DNA of 64,000 nt from Citrobacter koseri ATCC BAA-895 (GTDB taxonomy: Bacteria > Pseudomonadota > Gammaproteobacteria > Enterobacterales > Enterobacteriaceae): assembly GCF_000018045.1 (NCBI RefSeq), contig NC_009792.1:3782001-3846000 (forward strand), in the 5' to 3' direction. Each line of letters begins with the position of its first letter. The first letter of the stretch is position 1. Under the pieces are notes generated by a model. That model made no database searches and had not been told where the DNA came from. It saw nothing but the letters and a program-made list of their open reading frames with translations. Shown here piece after piece: positions 1-8,235 of the stretch. The position numbers were made by a program, and so were the translations under genes.

Positions 1-956
1 ACCAGCGGACAATTCAGCGCCTGTAAAAGCAGATGCTGGAGCGGATTCGCGGGCAGCATTACCCCCACTTCCGCCAGCCCCGGCGCGATCCCCTCGCACA
101 GCGACGCGACATGCTGTTTATCCACCAGTACGATGGGGGCGGCCGGCGTAGTCAGCAGTCGGCGCGCCGCATCCGGCAAGCCTTCCGCATCCGGCAACAT
201 TACCGCCAGCGGTTTCGCAGGGCGGCGTTTACGCGCCCGCAGCATCGCCACCGCCTCATCGTTTTGCGCATCGCAGGCCAGATGAAAGCCGCCAATACCT
301 TTGATGGCGACAATGCCCCCCGCTTTTAACATCGCGACGGCAGCCTGTAGCGCGGCGTCTTTTTCTGCCCGAGCACTACCAGAGCGCCACGCCAGATGCG
401 GGCCGCAGGCCGGGCAGGCAACAGGCTGGGCGTGGAAACGTCGGTCGTATGGATCGCGATATTCCGTCGCACACTTCCTGCACAACGGAAACGATGCCAT
501 CACGGTAAACGGACGGTCGTAAGGCATCGCACGAATGATCGTAAAACGCGGGCCGCAGTGGGTACAGTTGATAAAAGGGTAACGGTAGCGCCGCTCGTCG
601 GGCGTATTCATTTCGGCGAGACAGGCCGGGCATGTGGCCGCATCGGGCACAATTTGCGTATTCATCGTTCCGCCCGCACTCTGGCGGATGGAGAAATCGG
701 CAGGCAGTTGAGACCAGGCAAACGGCTCGCTCTCGACGCTGTCAATACGGGCCAGCGGCGGGCAATGTTGATGTAACTGCACAATAAACTCCGCCGGATC
801 TTCCTGTAAGCGCACAACCACACCGTCACCGTCGTTACACACGTCGCCATGCAGTTGTAACCGCTGCGCCAGTTGCCAGACGTAGGGGCGAAATCCGACG
901 CCCTGTACCTTGCCACGAATACGCAGCTGTACGCCGGAGTGGTTGTTTATTGTCAT
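1..956 (-). CDS. hypF: HypF carbamoyltransferase (3' end outside window)
   Basis: HypF makes the thiocarbamate from carbamoyl phosphate and ATP that becomes the cyanide ligands of [NiFe]-hydrogenase. The start at 956 gives a protein opening MTINNHSGVQLRIRGKVQGVGFRP in two adjoining pieces: an acylphosphatase-like domain with the GKVQGVGFRP loop. Two zinc-finger motifs of the form C-x2-C-x18-C-x2-C follow at about C109/C112/C131/C134 and C159/C162/C181/C184, then the beginning of the YrdC-like domain. Only about 318 of the usual ~750 residues are present; the frame is open to the window edge with no frameshift. It lies downstream of hydN, as in E. coli where both are FhlA-dependent, but a REP pair separates the two genes here. 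Confidence 0.95.
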   Translation of the reverse strand, partial: MTINNHSGVQLRIRGKVQGVGFRPYVWQLAQRLQLHGDVCNDGDGVVVRLQEDPAEFIVQLHQHCPPLARIDSVESEPFAWSQLPADFSIRQSAGGTMNTQIVPDAATCPACLAEMNTPDERRYRYPFINCTHCGPRFTIIRAMPYDRPFTVMASFPLCRKCATEYRDPYDRRFHAQPVACPACGPHLAWRSGSARAEKDAALQAAVAMLKAGGIVAIKGIGGFHLACDAQNDEAVAMLRARKRRPAKPLAVMLPDAEGLPDAARRLLTTPAAPIVLVDKQHVASLCEGIAPGLAEVGVMLPANPLQHLLLQALNCPL

Positions 957-987
957 GAAGTCGTTCCCGCAGTCATCTATCCCGGTT

Positions 988-1064
988 TGCCTGATGGCGC
1001 TACGCTTATCAGGCCTACGGGGATACGAACAGTAGGCCGGATAAGGCAAGGCCGCCATCCGGCA
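988..1064. repeat. REP pair (BIME) between hydN and hypF
   Basis: Two inverted REP units, GCCTGATGGCGC..ATCAGGCCTA and TAGGCCGGATAAGGC..GCCATCCGGC, face each other in the 143-bp gap between the hydN stop and the hypF start. Each can form a stem in RNA. Because the two genes are expected to be co-transcribed, the element could reduce expression of hypF relative to hydN. Confidence 0.85.
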
Positions 1065-1099
1065 TGAATACCGCCGTATTTTACGCGGTTTTTCAGGAA

Positions 1100-1645
1100 T
1101 CAGAAAAGCAAAGACGCGGAGGAGTCCAGCGCCGCACGGCGACGTTTTTCCGCGCTCAGTTGTTCAAGTTTGTTGCGATCGACGCAAATCAGCGCGTGGG
1201 TCGGACAGGCTTCCATACAGGCAGGGCCGGCCTCGCGGTGGTGGCAAAGGTCGCATTTGTTGGCCTCCGCTTTTTCCGCCCGGACGTTCAGGCCCGCGCC
1301 GCTGTTGCGAATCACCGGACGCACAACCACTTCCATCGCGCCGTATGGGCAAGCGACCACGCAGGTTTTACAGCCAATGCAACGCTCCTGCATCACATGT
1401 ACGAAACCTTTATCACGGCTGATGGCGCCGTTCGGGCAGACGTTGGCGCACGGCGCGTCTTCACACTGGCGGCACAGCGTCGCCGTGGAGACATTTACAC
1501 CTTTGATCACATGGATGCGGGGTAAGAAAGTTTCAGGGGTCAGCGACGCGCAGTCCTGGTTTTCCTGATGAGACACCACACAGGCCACTTCACAGGTACG
1601 GCAACCAATGCATTTATTGGCGTCGGCAATGATGAAACGGTTCAT
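1100..1645 (-). CDS. hydN: HydN, 4Fe-4S electron-transfer protein
   Basis: A 181-residue polyferredoxin linked to formate dehydrogenase H and formate hydrogenlyase. Four cysteine clusters are visible: CIGCRTCEVAC (C12, C15, C18, C22), CRQCEDAPCANVCP, CIGCKTCVVACP and CDLCHHREAGPACMEACP. The start at 1645 is preceded by GGAGA at good spacing; a longer frame reaching 1687 has no such site and does not match the family N-terminus. The closest relative in the window is HycB. A sigma-54-like promoter and an FhlA-type palindrome lie upstream, so expression is expected under anaerobic formate-accumulating conditions. HydN is dispensable for, but enhances, H2 production in E. coli. Confidence 0.93.
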   Translation of the reverse strand: MNRFIIADANKCIGCRTCEVACVVSHQENQDCASLTPETFLPRIHVIKGVNVSTATLCRQCEDAPCANVCPNGAISRDKGFVHVMQERCIGCKTCVVACPYGAMEVVVRPVIRNSGAGLNVRAEKAEANKCDLCHHREAGPACMEACPTHALICVDRNKLEQLSAEKRRRAALDSSASLLF

Positions 1646-1682
1646 CAAATTCTCCAGCAATGACAGATTATGTGCCGAAACA

Positions 1683-1699
1683 TTCATAAATCGTGCCAG
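1683..1699 (-). promoter_or_regulatory. Sigma-54-type promoter of hydN-hypF
   Basis: On the minus strand the element CTGGCACGATTTATGAA matches the sigma-54 consensus well at -24 (CTGGCAC) but has GA in place of GC at -12. It ends about 38 nt before the hydN start codon. The perfect inverted repeat at 1754-1779 is placed where an activator would bind. Confidence 0.55.
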
Positions 1700-1753
1700 T
1701 TTTTAACTGATTGTTATCGCTTGATATTTGATGATGACGTTGTGACCAGGCAC

Positions 1754-1779
1754 TGTCATCGTCACGAATGACGATGACA
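1754..1779. promoter_or_regulatory. FhlA-type upstream activating palindrome for hydN
   Basis: A perfect inverted repeat with 11-bp arms, TGTCATCGTCA and TGACGATGACA, separated by CGAA. It sits about 80-105 bp upstream of the predicted hydN transcription start. The same TGTCATCGTCA-like words recur in the hyc-hyp intergenic region (14036-14080), which supports an FhlA site; FhlA-formate activation of hydN is known in E. coli. Confidence 0.65.
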
Positions 1780-1799
1780 AATGACAATGTAAAGCGGGA

Positions 1800-2813
1800 T
1801 CAGCGGGCAGGCAGCGGCGCTGCCGAATCGCGCAGGATCAGCGCACCGGTAAAGGTTTTTGGCGGCGTAAATTCACCGCCGTCCAGCATGAAGATAAGAC
1901 GTCCAATCGTCTCCTGAATCATCTCCGTGACCGGAATTTTAACGCTGGAAAGCGCCGGGATGGTATAGGGCGCCATCGCAATGTCGTCGAATCCGATGAC
2001 CGAGGTCTGCGCAGGCACGCTCATGCCACGCTCGTGTAACTGTTTGATGGCGCCAATCGCCATATCGTCATTACTGGCTACCAGCGCGGTAAAACTCACC
2101 TTGCGCGCCAGAAGCGTATCCACCCCTTCAGCACCGCTGGCGGGCGTCCACTTTCCGTTGACAATCAATTCGTTATTGATAGCGATGCCGTGTCGCGTCA
2201 ATGCGTCTTTATACCCTGAGAGACGCTCCACGCCGGTAGGGGAATCCATCGAACCGGTGATAAACGCAATCTCGCGATGCCCCCCGGCGATCAACTGTTC
2301 CACCGCGTTAAAACTGGTCTGCTTCTGGTCGCAATAAACGCAGTGGCTGCTGTTTCTTCGCAGCCGACGGTTAAGCACCATAATGGGCTGGGCGTGTGAG
2401 TCGATAATGTCGTCAATCTCATCCACGCTGAGAAAACGGGGATAAATCATAATGGCGTCGCAGCGCAGATCGAGCAGATACTGAATCGCCTGACGCTCTT
2501 CTTCCGCGCTGTGTTTGCCGTCCGCGAGCAGAAGCTGACGCCCCTTATCCTCTGCCATCCGCGCCGTATGAAACAGCAGCTCGCTAAAATAAACGCCGTG
2601 GTAAAGGGTGTTCGTCACCACCAGACCGAGGGTCTGCGTTTTCTTCGCCGCCAGACTGCGCGCTAACAAATTGGGTCGATAGCCGCTCTCTTCAATGGCC
2701 TGAAACACGCGGTCTTTGGTCTCCTGGCTGACGTAGCCGTTACCTGAAAGCACCCGGGAAACCGTCGCTTTCGACACCCCGGCCCGCTTCGCCACCTCCA
2801 GCATCGTCGTCAT
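1800..2813 (-). CDS. ascG: AscG, LacI/GalR-family repressor of the asc operon
   Basis: Represses the divergent ascFB beta-glucoside operon. The N-terminal helix-turn-helix (TMLEVAKRAGVSKATVSRVL, residues 3-22) is typical of LacI/GalR proteins, followed by a periplasmic-binding-protein-like effector domain that ends with the IGFDDIAMAPY and ALSSVKIPVTEM stretches. I chose the start at 2813 (337 aa) because it matches E. coli AscG (336 aa) and has GGATGAG upstream; an in-frame ATG at 2822 is possible. The C-terminal tail differs from the E. coli protein. A LacI-type operator is visible at 2978-2991. Confidence 0.93.
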   Translation of the reverse strand: MTTMLEVAKRAGVSKATVSRVLSGNGYVSQETKDRVFQAIEESGYRPNLLARSLAAKKTQTLGLVVTNTLYHGVYFSELLFHTARMAEDKGRQLLLADGKHSAEEERQAIQYLLDLRCDAIMIYPRFLSVDEIDDIIDSHAQPIMVLNRRLRRNSSHCVYCDQKQTSFNAVEQLIAGGHREIAFITGSMDSPTGVERLSGYKDALTRHGIAINNELIVNGKWTPASGAEGVDTLLARKVSFTALVASNDDMAIGAIKQLHERGMSVPAQTSVIGFDDIAMAPYTIPALSSVKIPVTEMIQETIGRLIFMLDGGEFTPPKTFTGALILRDSAAPLPAR

Positions 2814-2900
2814 ATTACTCATCCATTAGCACTCAATGACACGCAGTGTACTTCACCGTACCGTTGTTGTCCTTGATGGTAAATCACCGCCCAAAACAAC

Positions 2901-2918
2901 AAGTGATCATTCTCACAA
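2901..2918 (+). promoter_or_regulatory. Putative CRP site upstream of ascFB
   Basis: AAGTGATCATTCTCACAA contains GTGA-N6-TCAC, the core of a CRP site, in the ascG-ascF divergent region. CRP dependence is expected for a PTS beta-glucoside operon. No experimental support is available from the sequence. Confidence 0.5.
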
Positions 2919-2977
2919 TTATAAAAAATGATCAAGTTGTGATCTTGTGTCATTCAGTGAAACTATTCATGATTTTG

Positions 2978-2991
2978 TGGAACCGGTTTCC
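2978..2991. promoter_or_regulatory. Putative AscG operator
   Basis: TGGAACCGGTTTCC matches the LacI/GalR-type palindrome TGAAACCGGTTTCA at 12 of 14 positions, centred on ACCGGT. It lies 87 bp before the ascF start. A partial second palindrome (TGAA-N4-TTCA) lies at 2958-2969. Confidence 0.55.
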
Positions 2992-3077
2992 TATTTTGCG
3001 TTTCATTGCCCACGTTTTTTTAGCGAAAAGGCGTAAGACGATAAAACTACCCTATTGATAAAACAGGATAAAATCCG

Positions 3078-4532
3078 ATGTCTAAGAATTATGCGGCACT
3101 GGCGCGCTCCGTGGTGACGGCGCTGGGCGGTGTGGATAACATCACCGCCGTGACACACTGCATGACGCGTCTGCGTTTCGTTCTCAAAGATGACGCGCAG
3201 GTCGACAGCGCGACGTTGAAAACCCTCAGCGGCGTTCTCGGCGTGGTTCGCAGCGACAACCAGTGTCAGGTGATTATCGGCAACACCGTTTCACAGGCGT
3301 ATCGCGAAGTCGTTAGTCTGCTGCCGACCGATATGCAGCCCGCAGCGCCCGTCGGCAAACCTAAACTCACCTTTAAACGCATCGGCGCGGGAATACTTGA
3401 CGCGCTGATCGGCACCATGTCCCCGCTGATCCCGGCGATTATCGGCGGATCGATGCTGAAACTGCTGGCCATGATCCTCGAAATGACGGGGCTGCTGGAA
3501 AAAGGCGCCTCCACGCTGACCATCCTGACGGTGATTGGCGACGGCGCGTTCTTCTTCCTGCCGCTGATGGTGGCGGCGTCAGCGGCAATCAAGTTCAAAA
3601 CAAACATGTCGCTGGCGATTGCCATCGCAGGCGTGCTGGTTCACCCGAGTTTTATCGACCTGATGGCGAAAGCCGCCGAAGGTGAACACGTTGAATTTGC
3701 CCTGATCCCGGTGACGGCGGTGAAATACACCTACACGGTGATCCCGGCGCTGGTGATGACATGGTGTCTTTCATATATCGAACGCTGGGTGGATCGCATT
3801 ACCCCAGCCGTCACGAAAAACTTCCTGAAACCAATGCTGATCGTCCTGATCGCCGCCCCGCTCGCCATTGTTTTAATCGGCCCAATCGGGATCTGGATCG
3901 GTAGCGCCATCTCCGCGCTGGTTTACACCATTCACGGCTATCTGGGCTGGCTTTCCGTCGCCATCATGGGCGCGCTGTGGCCGCTGCTGGTCATGACCGG
4001 GATGCACCGCGTCTTTACCCCAACCATCATCCAGACCATTGCTGAAACCGGCAAAGAAGGCATGGTCATGCCGTCTGAAATTGGCGCTAACCTGTCGCTG
4101 GGCGGCTCCTCTCTGGCCGTCGCATGGAAAACCAAAAACCCGGAACTGCGCCAGACGGCGCTTGCCGCCGCCGCTTCCGCAATTATGGCGGGGATCTCCG
4201 AACCGGCGCTGTACGGCGTGGCGGTACGTCTGAAGCGTCCGCTGATTGCGAGCCTGATCAGCGGCTTTATCTGCGGCGCGGTGGCAGGTATGGCGGGGCT
4301 TGCCAGCCACTCGATGGCGGCGCCGGGCCTGTTCACCAGCGTCCAGTTCTTCGACCCGGCGAACCCGATGACCATCGCCTGGGTGTTTGGCGTGATGGCG
4401 CTGGCCGTGGTGCTCTCTTTTGTTCTGACGCTGCTCCTCGGCTTTGAAGATATCCCCGTGGAAGACGCAGCCGCGCAGGCAAGAAAAAACCAGGCCGCGC
4501 AACCGACTACTGCAAAAGAAGCCAGCATCTGA
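3078..4532 (+). CDS. ascF: AscF, PTS EIIBC for arbutin/salicin/cellobiose
   Basis: A 484-aa inner-membrane PTS permease that imports and phosphorylates aromatic beta-glucosides. The EIIB domain is N-terminal, with phospho-acceptor Cys28 in VTHCMTRLRFV. The EIIC domain covers roughly residues 105-455 with many hydrophobic segments and the conserved GISEPALYG motif starting near residue 372. No EIIA domain is fused, so EIIA must come from elsewhere (Crr in E. coli). AGGA lies nine bases before ATG. ascB starts 22 bp downstream, so the two are an operon. The gene is intact and full length. Confidence 0.95.
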   Translation: MSKNYAALARSVVTALGGVDNITAVTHCMTRLRFVLKDDAQVDSATLKTLSGVLGVVRSDNQCQVIIGNTVSQAYREVVSLLPTDMQPAAPVGKPKLTFKRIGAGILDALIGTMSPLIPAIIGGSMLKLLAMILEMTGLLEKGASTLTILTVIGDGAFFFLPLMVAASAAIKFKTNMSLAIAIAGVLVHPSFIDLMAKAAEGEHVEFALIPVTAVKYTYTVIPALVMTWCLSYIERWVDRITPAVTKNFLKPMLIVLIAAPLAIVLIGPIGIWIGSAISALVYTIHGYLGWLSVAIMGALWPLLVMTGMHRVFTPTIIQTIAETGKEGMVMPSEIGANLSLGGSSLAVAWKTKNPELRQTALAAAASAIMAGISEPALYGVAVRLKRPLIASLISGFICGAVAGMAGLASHSMAAPGLFTSVQFFDPANPMTIAWVFGVMALAVVLSFVLTLLLGFEDIPVEDAAAQARKNQAAQPTTAKEASI

Positions 4533-4554
4533 CTGGCGCATATTGAGGATGACT

Positions 4555-5979
4555 ATGTCTGTATTTCCGCAAGGATTTTTATGGGGCGGCGCACTGGCCG
4601 CCAACCAGTCTGAAGGGGCATACCGGGAAGGCGGCAAAGGGCTGAGCACCGTCGATATGATCCCGCACGGCGAGCACCGTATGCCGGTCAAACTGGGGCT
4701 GGAGAAACGCTTTCAACTGCGGGATGACGAATTTTATCCTAGCCATGACGCGATTGATTTTTACCATCGCTATAAAGACGATATCGCCCTGATGGCGGAG
4801 ATGGGCTTCACGGTGTTTCGCACCTCGATCGCCTGGAGCCGTCTCTACCCTGACGGCGATGAGCTGACGCCGAACGAAGAAGGCATCGCGTTTTATCGCG
4901 CGGTGTTTGAAGAGTGTAAAAAGTACGGTATTGAGCCGCTGGTCACGCTGTGCCACTTCGATGTGCCGATGCACCTGGTGACGGAGTACGGCTCCTGGCG
5001 CAATCGCAAAATGGTGGAATTCTTTACCCGCTACGCGCGAACCTGCTTTGAAGCCTTTGATGGTCTGGTGAAATACTGGCTGACGTTCAACGAAATCAAC
5101 ATCATGCTGCACAGCCCATTCTCCGGCGCGGGCCTGGTGTTTGAGGAAGGTGAAAATCAGGATCAGGTGAAGTATCAGGCCGCGCATCACGAGCTGATTG
5201 CCAGCGCGCTGGCGACCCAAATCGCCCATGAGGTCAACCCGCAAAACCAGGTCGGCTGTATGCTGGCGGGGGGCAATTTTTATCCGTACTCCTGTAAACC
5301 GCAGGACGTCTGGACCGCGCTGGAGAAAGACCGCGAAAACTTGTTCTTTATTGATGTGCAGGCGCGCGGCGCTTACCCGGCCTATTCCGCCCGCGTTTTT
5401 CGCGAGAAAGGCGTGGTGATTGAAAAAGCCCCGGAAGACGACGCTATCCTGAAGAACACCGTCGATTTCGTCTCGTTTAGCTACTACGCGTCACGCTGCG
5501 CCTCAGCGGAGATGAACGCCAATAACACCAACGCCGCCAACGTGGTGAAATCGCTGCGCAATCCGCACCTTGACGTCAGCGAATGGGGCTGGGGGATTGA
5601 CCCGCTTGGTCTGCGCATCACTATGAATATGATGTATGACCGCTACCAGAAGCCGCTGTTTCTGGTGGAAAACGGCCTCGGCGCGAAAGATGAGCCGGAC
5701 GCGAAAGGTGAGATCCATGATGATTACCGCATCCGCTACCTGCGTGAGCATATTCGGGCGATGGCCGACGCCATTGAAGACGGCGTGCCGCTGATGGGTT
5801 ACACCACCTGGGGCTGCATCGATCTGGTGTCCGCCTCGACAGGCGAAATGAGCAAACGCTACGGGTTTGTGTATGTCGACCGTGACGACGCTGGCAACGG
5901 CACGCTGGCGCGTACCCGCAAAAAATCATTCTGGTGGTACAAGAAAGTGATTGCGAGTAACGGGGAAGATCTGGCGTAG
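4555..5979 (+). CDS. ascB: AscB, 6-phospho-beta-glucosidase
   Basis: Glycoside hydrolase family 1 enzyme that hydrolyses the phosphorylated beta-glucosides made by AscF. It has 474 residues from the ATG at 4555, equal to the E. coli length. The catalytic acid/base is E180 in TFNEIN and the nucleophile is E372 in LVENGLG. GAGG precedes the start; an ATG six bases upstream (4549) is a possible alternative, and a longer open frame running into ascF is not needed. A REP pair separates it from the convergent hycI. Confidence 0.95.
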   Translation: MSVFPQGFLWGGALAANQSEGAYREGGKGLSTVDMIPHGEHRMPVKLGLEKRFQLRDDEFYPSHDAIDFYHRYKDDIALMAEMGFTVFRTSIAWSRLYPDGDELTPNEEGIAFYRAVFEECKKYGIEPLVTLCHFDVPMHLVTEYGSWRNRKMVEFFTRYARTCFEAFDGLVKYWLTFNEINIMLHSPFSGAGLVFEEGENQDQVKYQAAHHELIASALATQIAHEVNPQNQVGCMLAGGNFYPYSCKPQDVWTALEKDRENLFFIDVQARGAYPAYSARVFREKGVVIEKAPEDDAILKNTVDFVSFSYYASRCASAEMNANNTNAANVVKSLRNPHLDVSEWGWGIDPLGLRITMNMMYDRYQKPLFLVENGLGAKDEPDAKGEIHDDYRIRYLREHIRAMADAIEDGVPLMGYTTWGCIDLVSASTGEMSKRYGFVYVDRDDAGNGTLARTRKKSFWWYKKVIASNGEDLA

Positions 5980-5987
5980 CCCGTTTT

Positions 5988-6056
5988 GCCGGGTGGCGGC
6001 TTCGCCTTACCCGGCCTACAAAACCGTAGGCCCGGTAAGCGTAGCGCCACCGGGCA
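5988..6056. repeat. REP pair between convergent ascB and hycI
   Basis: Inverted REP variants of the CCGGGTGGCGG / CGTAGGCCCGGTAAGC / GCCACCGGGC type. Placed between the 3' ends of ascB and hycI, it can fold on either transcript and probably protects or ends both messages. No separate T-tract terminator is seen here. Confidence 0.85.
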
Positions 6057-6061
6057 CCTGC

Positions 6062-6517
6062 TCAGAGCGGAGAAAATCCCCCGTCGCCAACCCACTCTGC
6101 AAGCCTTGAATAAACCACTTCCACCGCCTCTTTCACCAGCGGCGTCATCGGATAATAAAAGCCAACGATATCCGGCTGGATGCCGAGGAAAGTCACGTCG
6201 CCAACGTCCTCTTTCAGCTGATCCACCAGGTAATTCAACGGCATATTGTGGGTGGTCATCATAAACATTTCGGCGATGTCATCCGGGTCGATGATGCGGA
6301 TCTCGCCCGGATTCAGCCCCATGTCGGTCGCATCGACAATCAGCAGACGATCCGGGCGCAGTTCGCGGATCGCGACAATATCGTTCTCCGGCGCGCTGCC
6401 GCCGTCAATAACAACCCAGTTGCCTTTAGGCTGCGCGGCGCACATCTCGGCCAGCAGTGGCCCGGCGCCGTCATCGCCCATCATACTGTTGCCGACGCAC
6501 AATAAAACATCAGTCAC
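6062..6517 (-). CDS. hycI: HycI, HycE maturation endopeptidase
   Basis: Aspartic-type endopeptidase that removes the C-terminal extension of the hydrogenase-3 large subunit HycE after nickel insertion. 151 residues, slightly shorter than E. coli HycI (156). The GNSMMGDDGAGP motif near the N-terminus carries the conserved nickel-sensing Asp, with further metal ligands expected at the D of IVDATDMG and H of TTHNMP. It is the last gene of the hyc operon and overlaps hycH by 8 nt. Confidence 0.95.
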   Translation of the reverse strand: MTDVLLCVGNSMMGDDGAGPLLAEMCAAQPKGNWVVIDGGSAPENDIVAIRELRPDRLLIVDATDMGLNPGEIRIIDPDDIAEMFMMTTHNMPLNYLVDQLKEDVGDVTFLGIQPDIVGFYYPMTPLVKEAVEVVYSRLAEWVGDGGFSPL

Positions 6518-6920
6518 GGTGTCTCCTCACCATCAGATAGATGGCGCTTTCCTGATGAATATCGTGGAGCATACTCAGCATCAGCTTGCTCCACGCCTGC
6601 TGTTGCGGGTTTTGCGCAGCGAGCGCGCTGTCGAAAGCGCGCGCCAGCATTTGCACATGGTTAAAATCGATGACGATCTCGCCGTACTTCGGCACGCCTT
6701 CCATTTTACGTCTGGCCTCGCTCCCCTCTTCCAGAGTCGCAATCCACGCCAGATAATCCTCCCACGGGCAGGTTAACGCCGCTTCCAGGCAGTCGATGAC
6801 CCCAAGGTGGTGGCCAATCGCCAGGCTGTAATAGACAACCTGCTGCGCCTCGGCGGGCGTCGCATCGTTCTCATCAATAAACTTACGGCTCAGTTGACTG
6901 AACACCACCGTTTCACTCAT
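6510..6920 (-). CDS. hycH: HycH, formate hydrogenlyase maturation protein
   Basis: A 136-aa soluble protein needed for hydrogenase-3 large-subunit maturation in E. coli; its biochemical role is not settled. No catalytic motif or cysteine cluster is seen. The C-terminus ends YLMVRRHRD. Translationally coupled on both sides: ATGA overlap with hycG and 8-nt overlap with hycI. Confidence 0.93.
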   Translation of the reverse strand: MSETVVFSQLSRKFIDENDATPAEAQQVVYYSLAIGHHLGVIDCLEAALTCPWEDYLAWIATLEEGSEARRKMEGVPKYGEIVIDFNHVQMLARAFDSALAAQNPQQQAWSKLMLSMLHDIHQESAIYLMVRRHRD

Positions 6921-7684
6921 CGGATACGCGCCTCTTCAACCACATGATTCAGGTGAGTGACGATCTCGGTCAGACGCGGATCGTTTTCCGCTTCCAGCCA
7001 GCGCGCCACCTGATGTTCACCCTGCCCCAGTTGGGTCAGGTAATCATCGGCGATCTGACGGCCATAGCGATAACCCGCCAGACGACGCGCCGCGCGATCC
7101 ACCTTCACGCGCAGCGGCTGCACCATATCGGGATGCAGAATCTCTGCCGCCTGCTCGTCCAGTTCTCCCGGCGCGCGGGCGTGAATTTTCTGTTCCAGCA
7201 AACCCAGCGCCATCGCGAAACCGTACAACGTTGCCGCAGGCGTCGGCGGGCAGCCCGGAATGTAGACATCCACCGGTACGATTTTGTCGGTGCCGCCCCA
7301 GACGCAGTACAGGTCGTGGAAGATACCGCCGCTGTTGCCGCAGGCGCCGTAAGAGATACAGATTTTTGGGTCCGGCGCGGACTGCCAGGCGCGCAGCGCC
7401 GGAGAACGCATCGCGCGCGTCACCGCCCCGGTGAACAGCAGAATATCCGCATGACGCGGCGACGGGACGACTTTGATGCCAAAACGTTCGGCGTCAAACA
7501 GCGGAGAAAGGGTGGCAAAAATTTCGATTTCGCAGCCGTTGCAGCCACCGCAGTCCACGCGGTAGACATACGCCGAACGCTTAATGTTTTTCAGCAAAGA
7601 CGCCTTCATGCTGGCGATGGATTCATCCACCGTCATCGGCAGAGGGATGCCGTTGGCGTCGCGTGGGCCTAATAAATTGCTCAT
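6917..7684 (-). CDS. hycG: HycG, hydrogenase-3 small subunit
   Basis: 255-aa Fe-S subunit of formate hydrogenlyase, related to NuoB, passing electrons between HycE and HycF. The CGGCNGCEIE motif (C45, C48, C51), the GACGNSGG and IPGCPPTP segments provide the ligands of the proximal 4Fe-4S cluster. Its start overlaps the hycF stop by one base (TGATG) and its stop overlaps hycH (ATGA). Confidence 0.96.
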   Translation of the reverse strand: MSNLLGPRDANGIPLPMTVDESIASMKASLLKNIKRSAYVYRVDCGGCNGCEIEIFATLSPLFDAERFGIKVVPSPRHADILLFTGAVTRAMRSPALRAWQSAPDPKICISYGACGNSGGIFHDLYCVWGGTDKIVPVDVYIPGCPPTPAATLYGFAMALGLLEQKIHARAPGELDEQAAEILHPDMVQPLRVKVDRAARRLAGYRYGRQIADDYLTQLGQGEHQVARWLEAENDPRLTEIVTHLNHVVEEARIR

Positions 7685-8226
7685 CAGCTGGCCTCTTTCA
7701 TATGGCGAGTCAGTTCAATACGGTCGGACGGCACCAGGCATTTCTGACGCTTGCAGTCCGGGCAGGTCTCAAAGCTTTCACGGTGATGTTCCGCGCGGCT
7801 GTCGCCATTGTGTTTCAGCAGCGCGATGGCGTAATCAATCTCTTTCTGCACCGCGAAAGGACGGTTGCACACGCGGCAATTGCACAGCGTAAAGCGGGAC
7901 TGTTGCAGAAAGTCCGCTTTCTTCCACACCGCCAGCTCATATTCCTGCGAGAGTTTAATCGCCGCCGTCGGGCACACTTCTTCACAGCGGGCGCAAAAGA
8001 TGCAACGCCCGAGGTTGAACTGCCAGGCCAGCTCGCCGGTAACAAGGCAGGTTTCAACCGTCAGCGCATTCGACGGGCAGGCATTGACGCAGGCTGCGCA
8101 GCCAATACACTGCTGCGGGTTATGCTCCGGTTTGCCACGGAAGTTTTTATCGACCGCAATCGGCTCCAGCGGATACGACGACGTCGGCGCGCCGGTTTTG
8201 ATAACTTTTTTGATAAAGGTAAACAT
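7684..8226 (-). CDS. hycF: HycF, polyferredoxin subunit of formate hydrogenlyase
   Basis: 180-aa NuoI-like electron carrier. Two classic 4Fe-4S motifs are present: CIGCAACVNACP and CIFCARCEEVCP. A C-terminal region has further cysteine pairs (CNCRVC and CPDCKRQKC) typical of HycF. It begins 9 nt after the hycE stop. Confidence 0.96.
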   Translation of the reverse strand: MFTFIKKVIKTGAPTSSYPLEPIAVDKNFRGKPEHNPQQCIGCAACVNACPSNALTVETCLVTGELAWQFNLGRCIFCARCEEVCPTAAIKLSQEYELAVWKKADFLQQSRFTLCNCRVCNRPFAVQKEIDYAIALLKHNGDSRAEHHRESFETCPDCKRQKCLVPSDRIELTRHMKEAS

Positions 8227-8235
8227 GGCGATTCC

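Noticed and set aside
2846..3058. 70-aa open frame in the ascG-ascF gap
   Set aside because: Covers the operator and CRP-type site; no ribosome-binding site and no similarity to known small proteins.
3873..4691. 272-aa open frame on the minus strand across ascF and ascB
   Set aside because: Antisense to two well supported genes and the gap between them; no domain.
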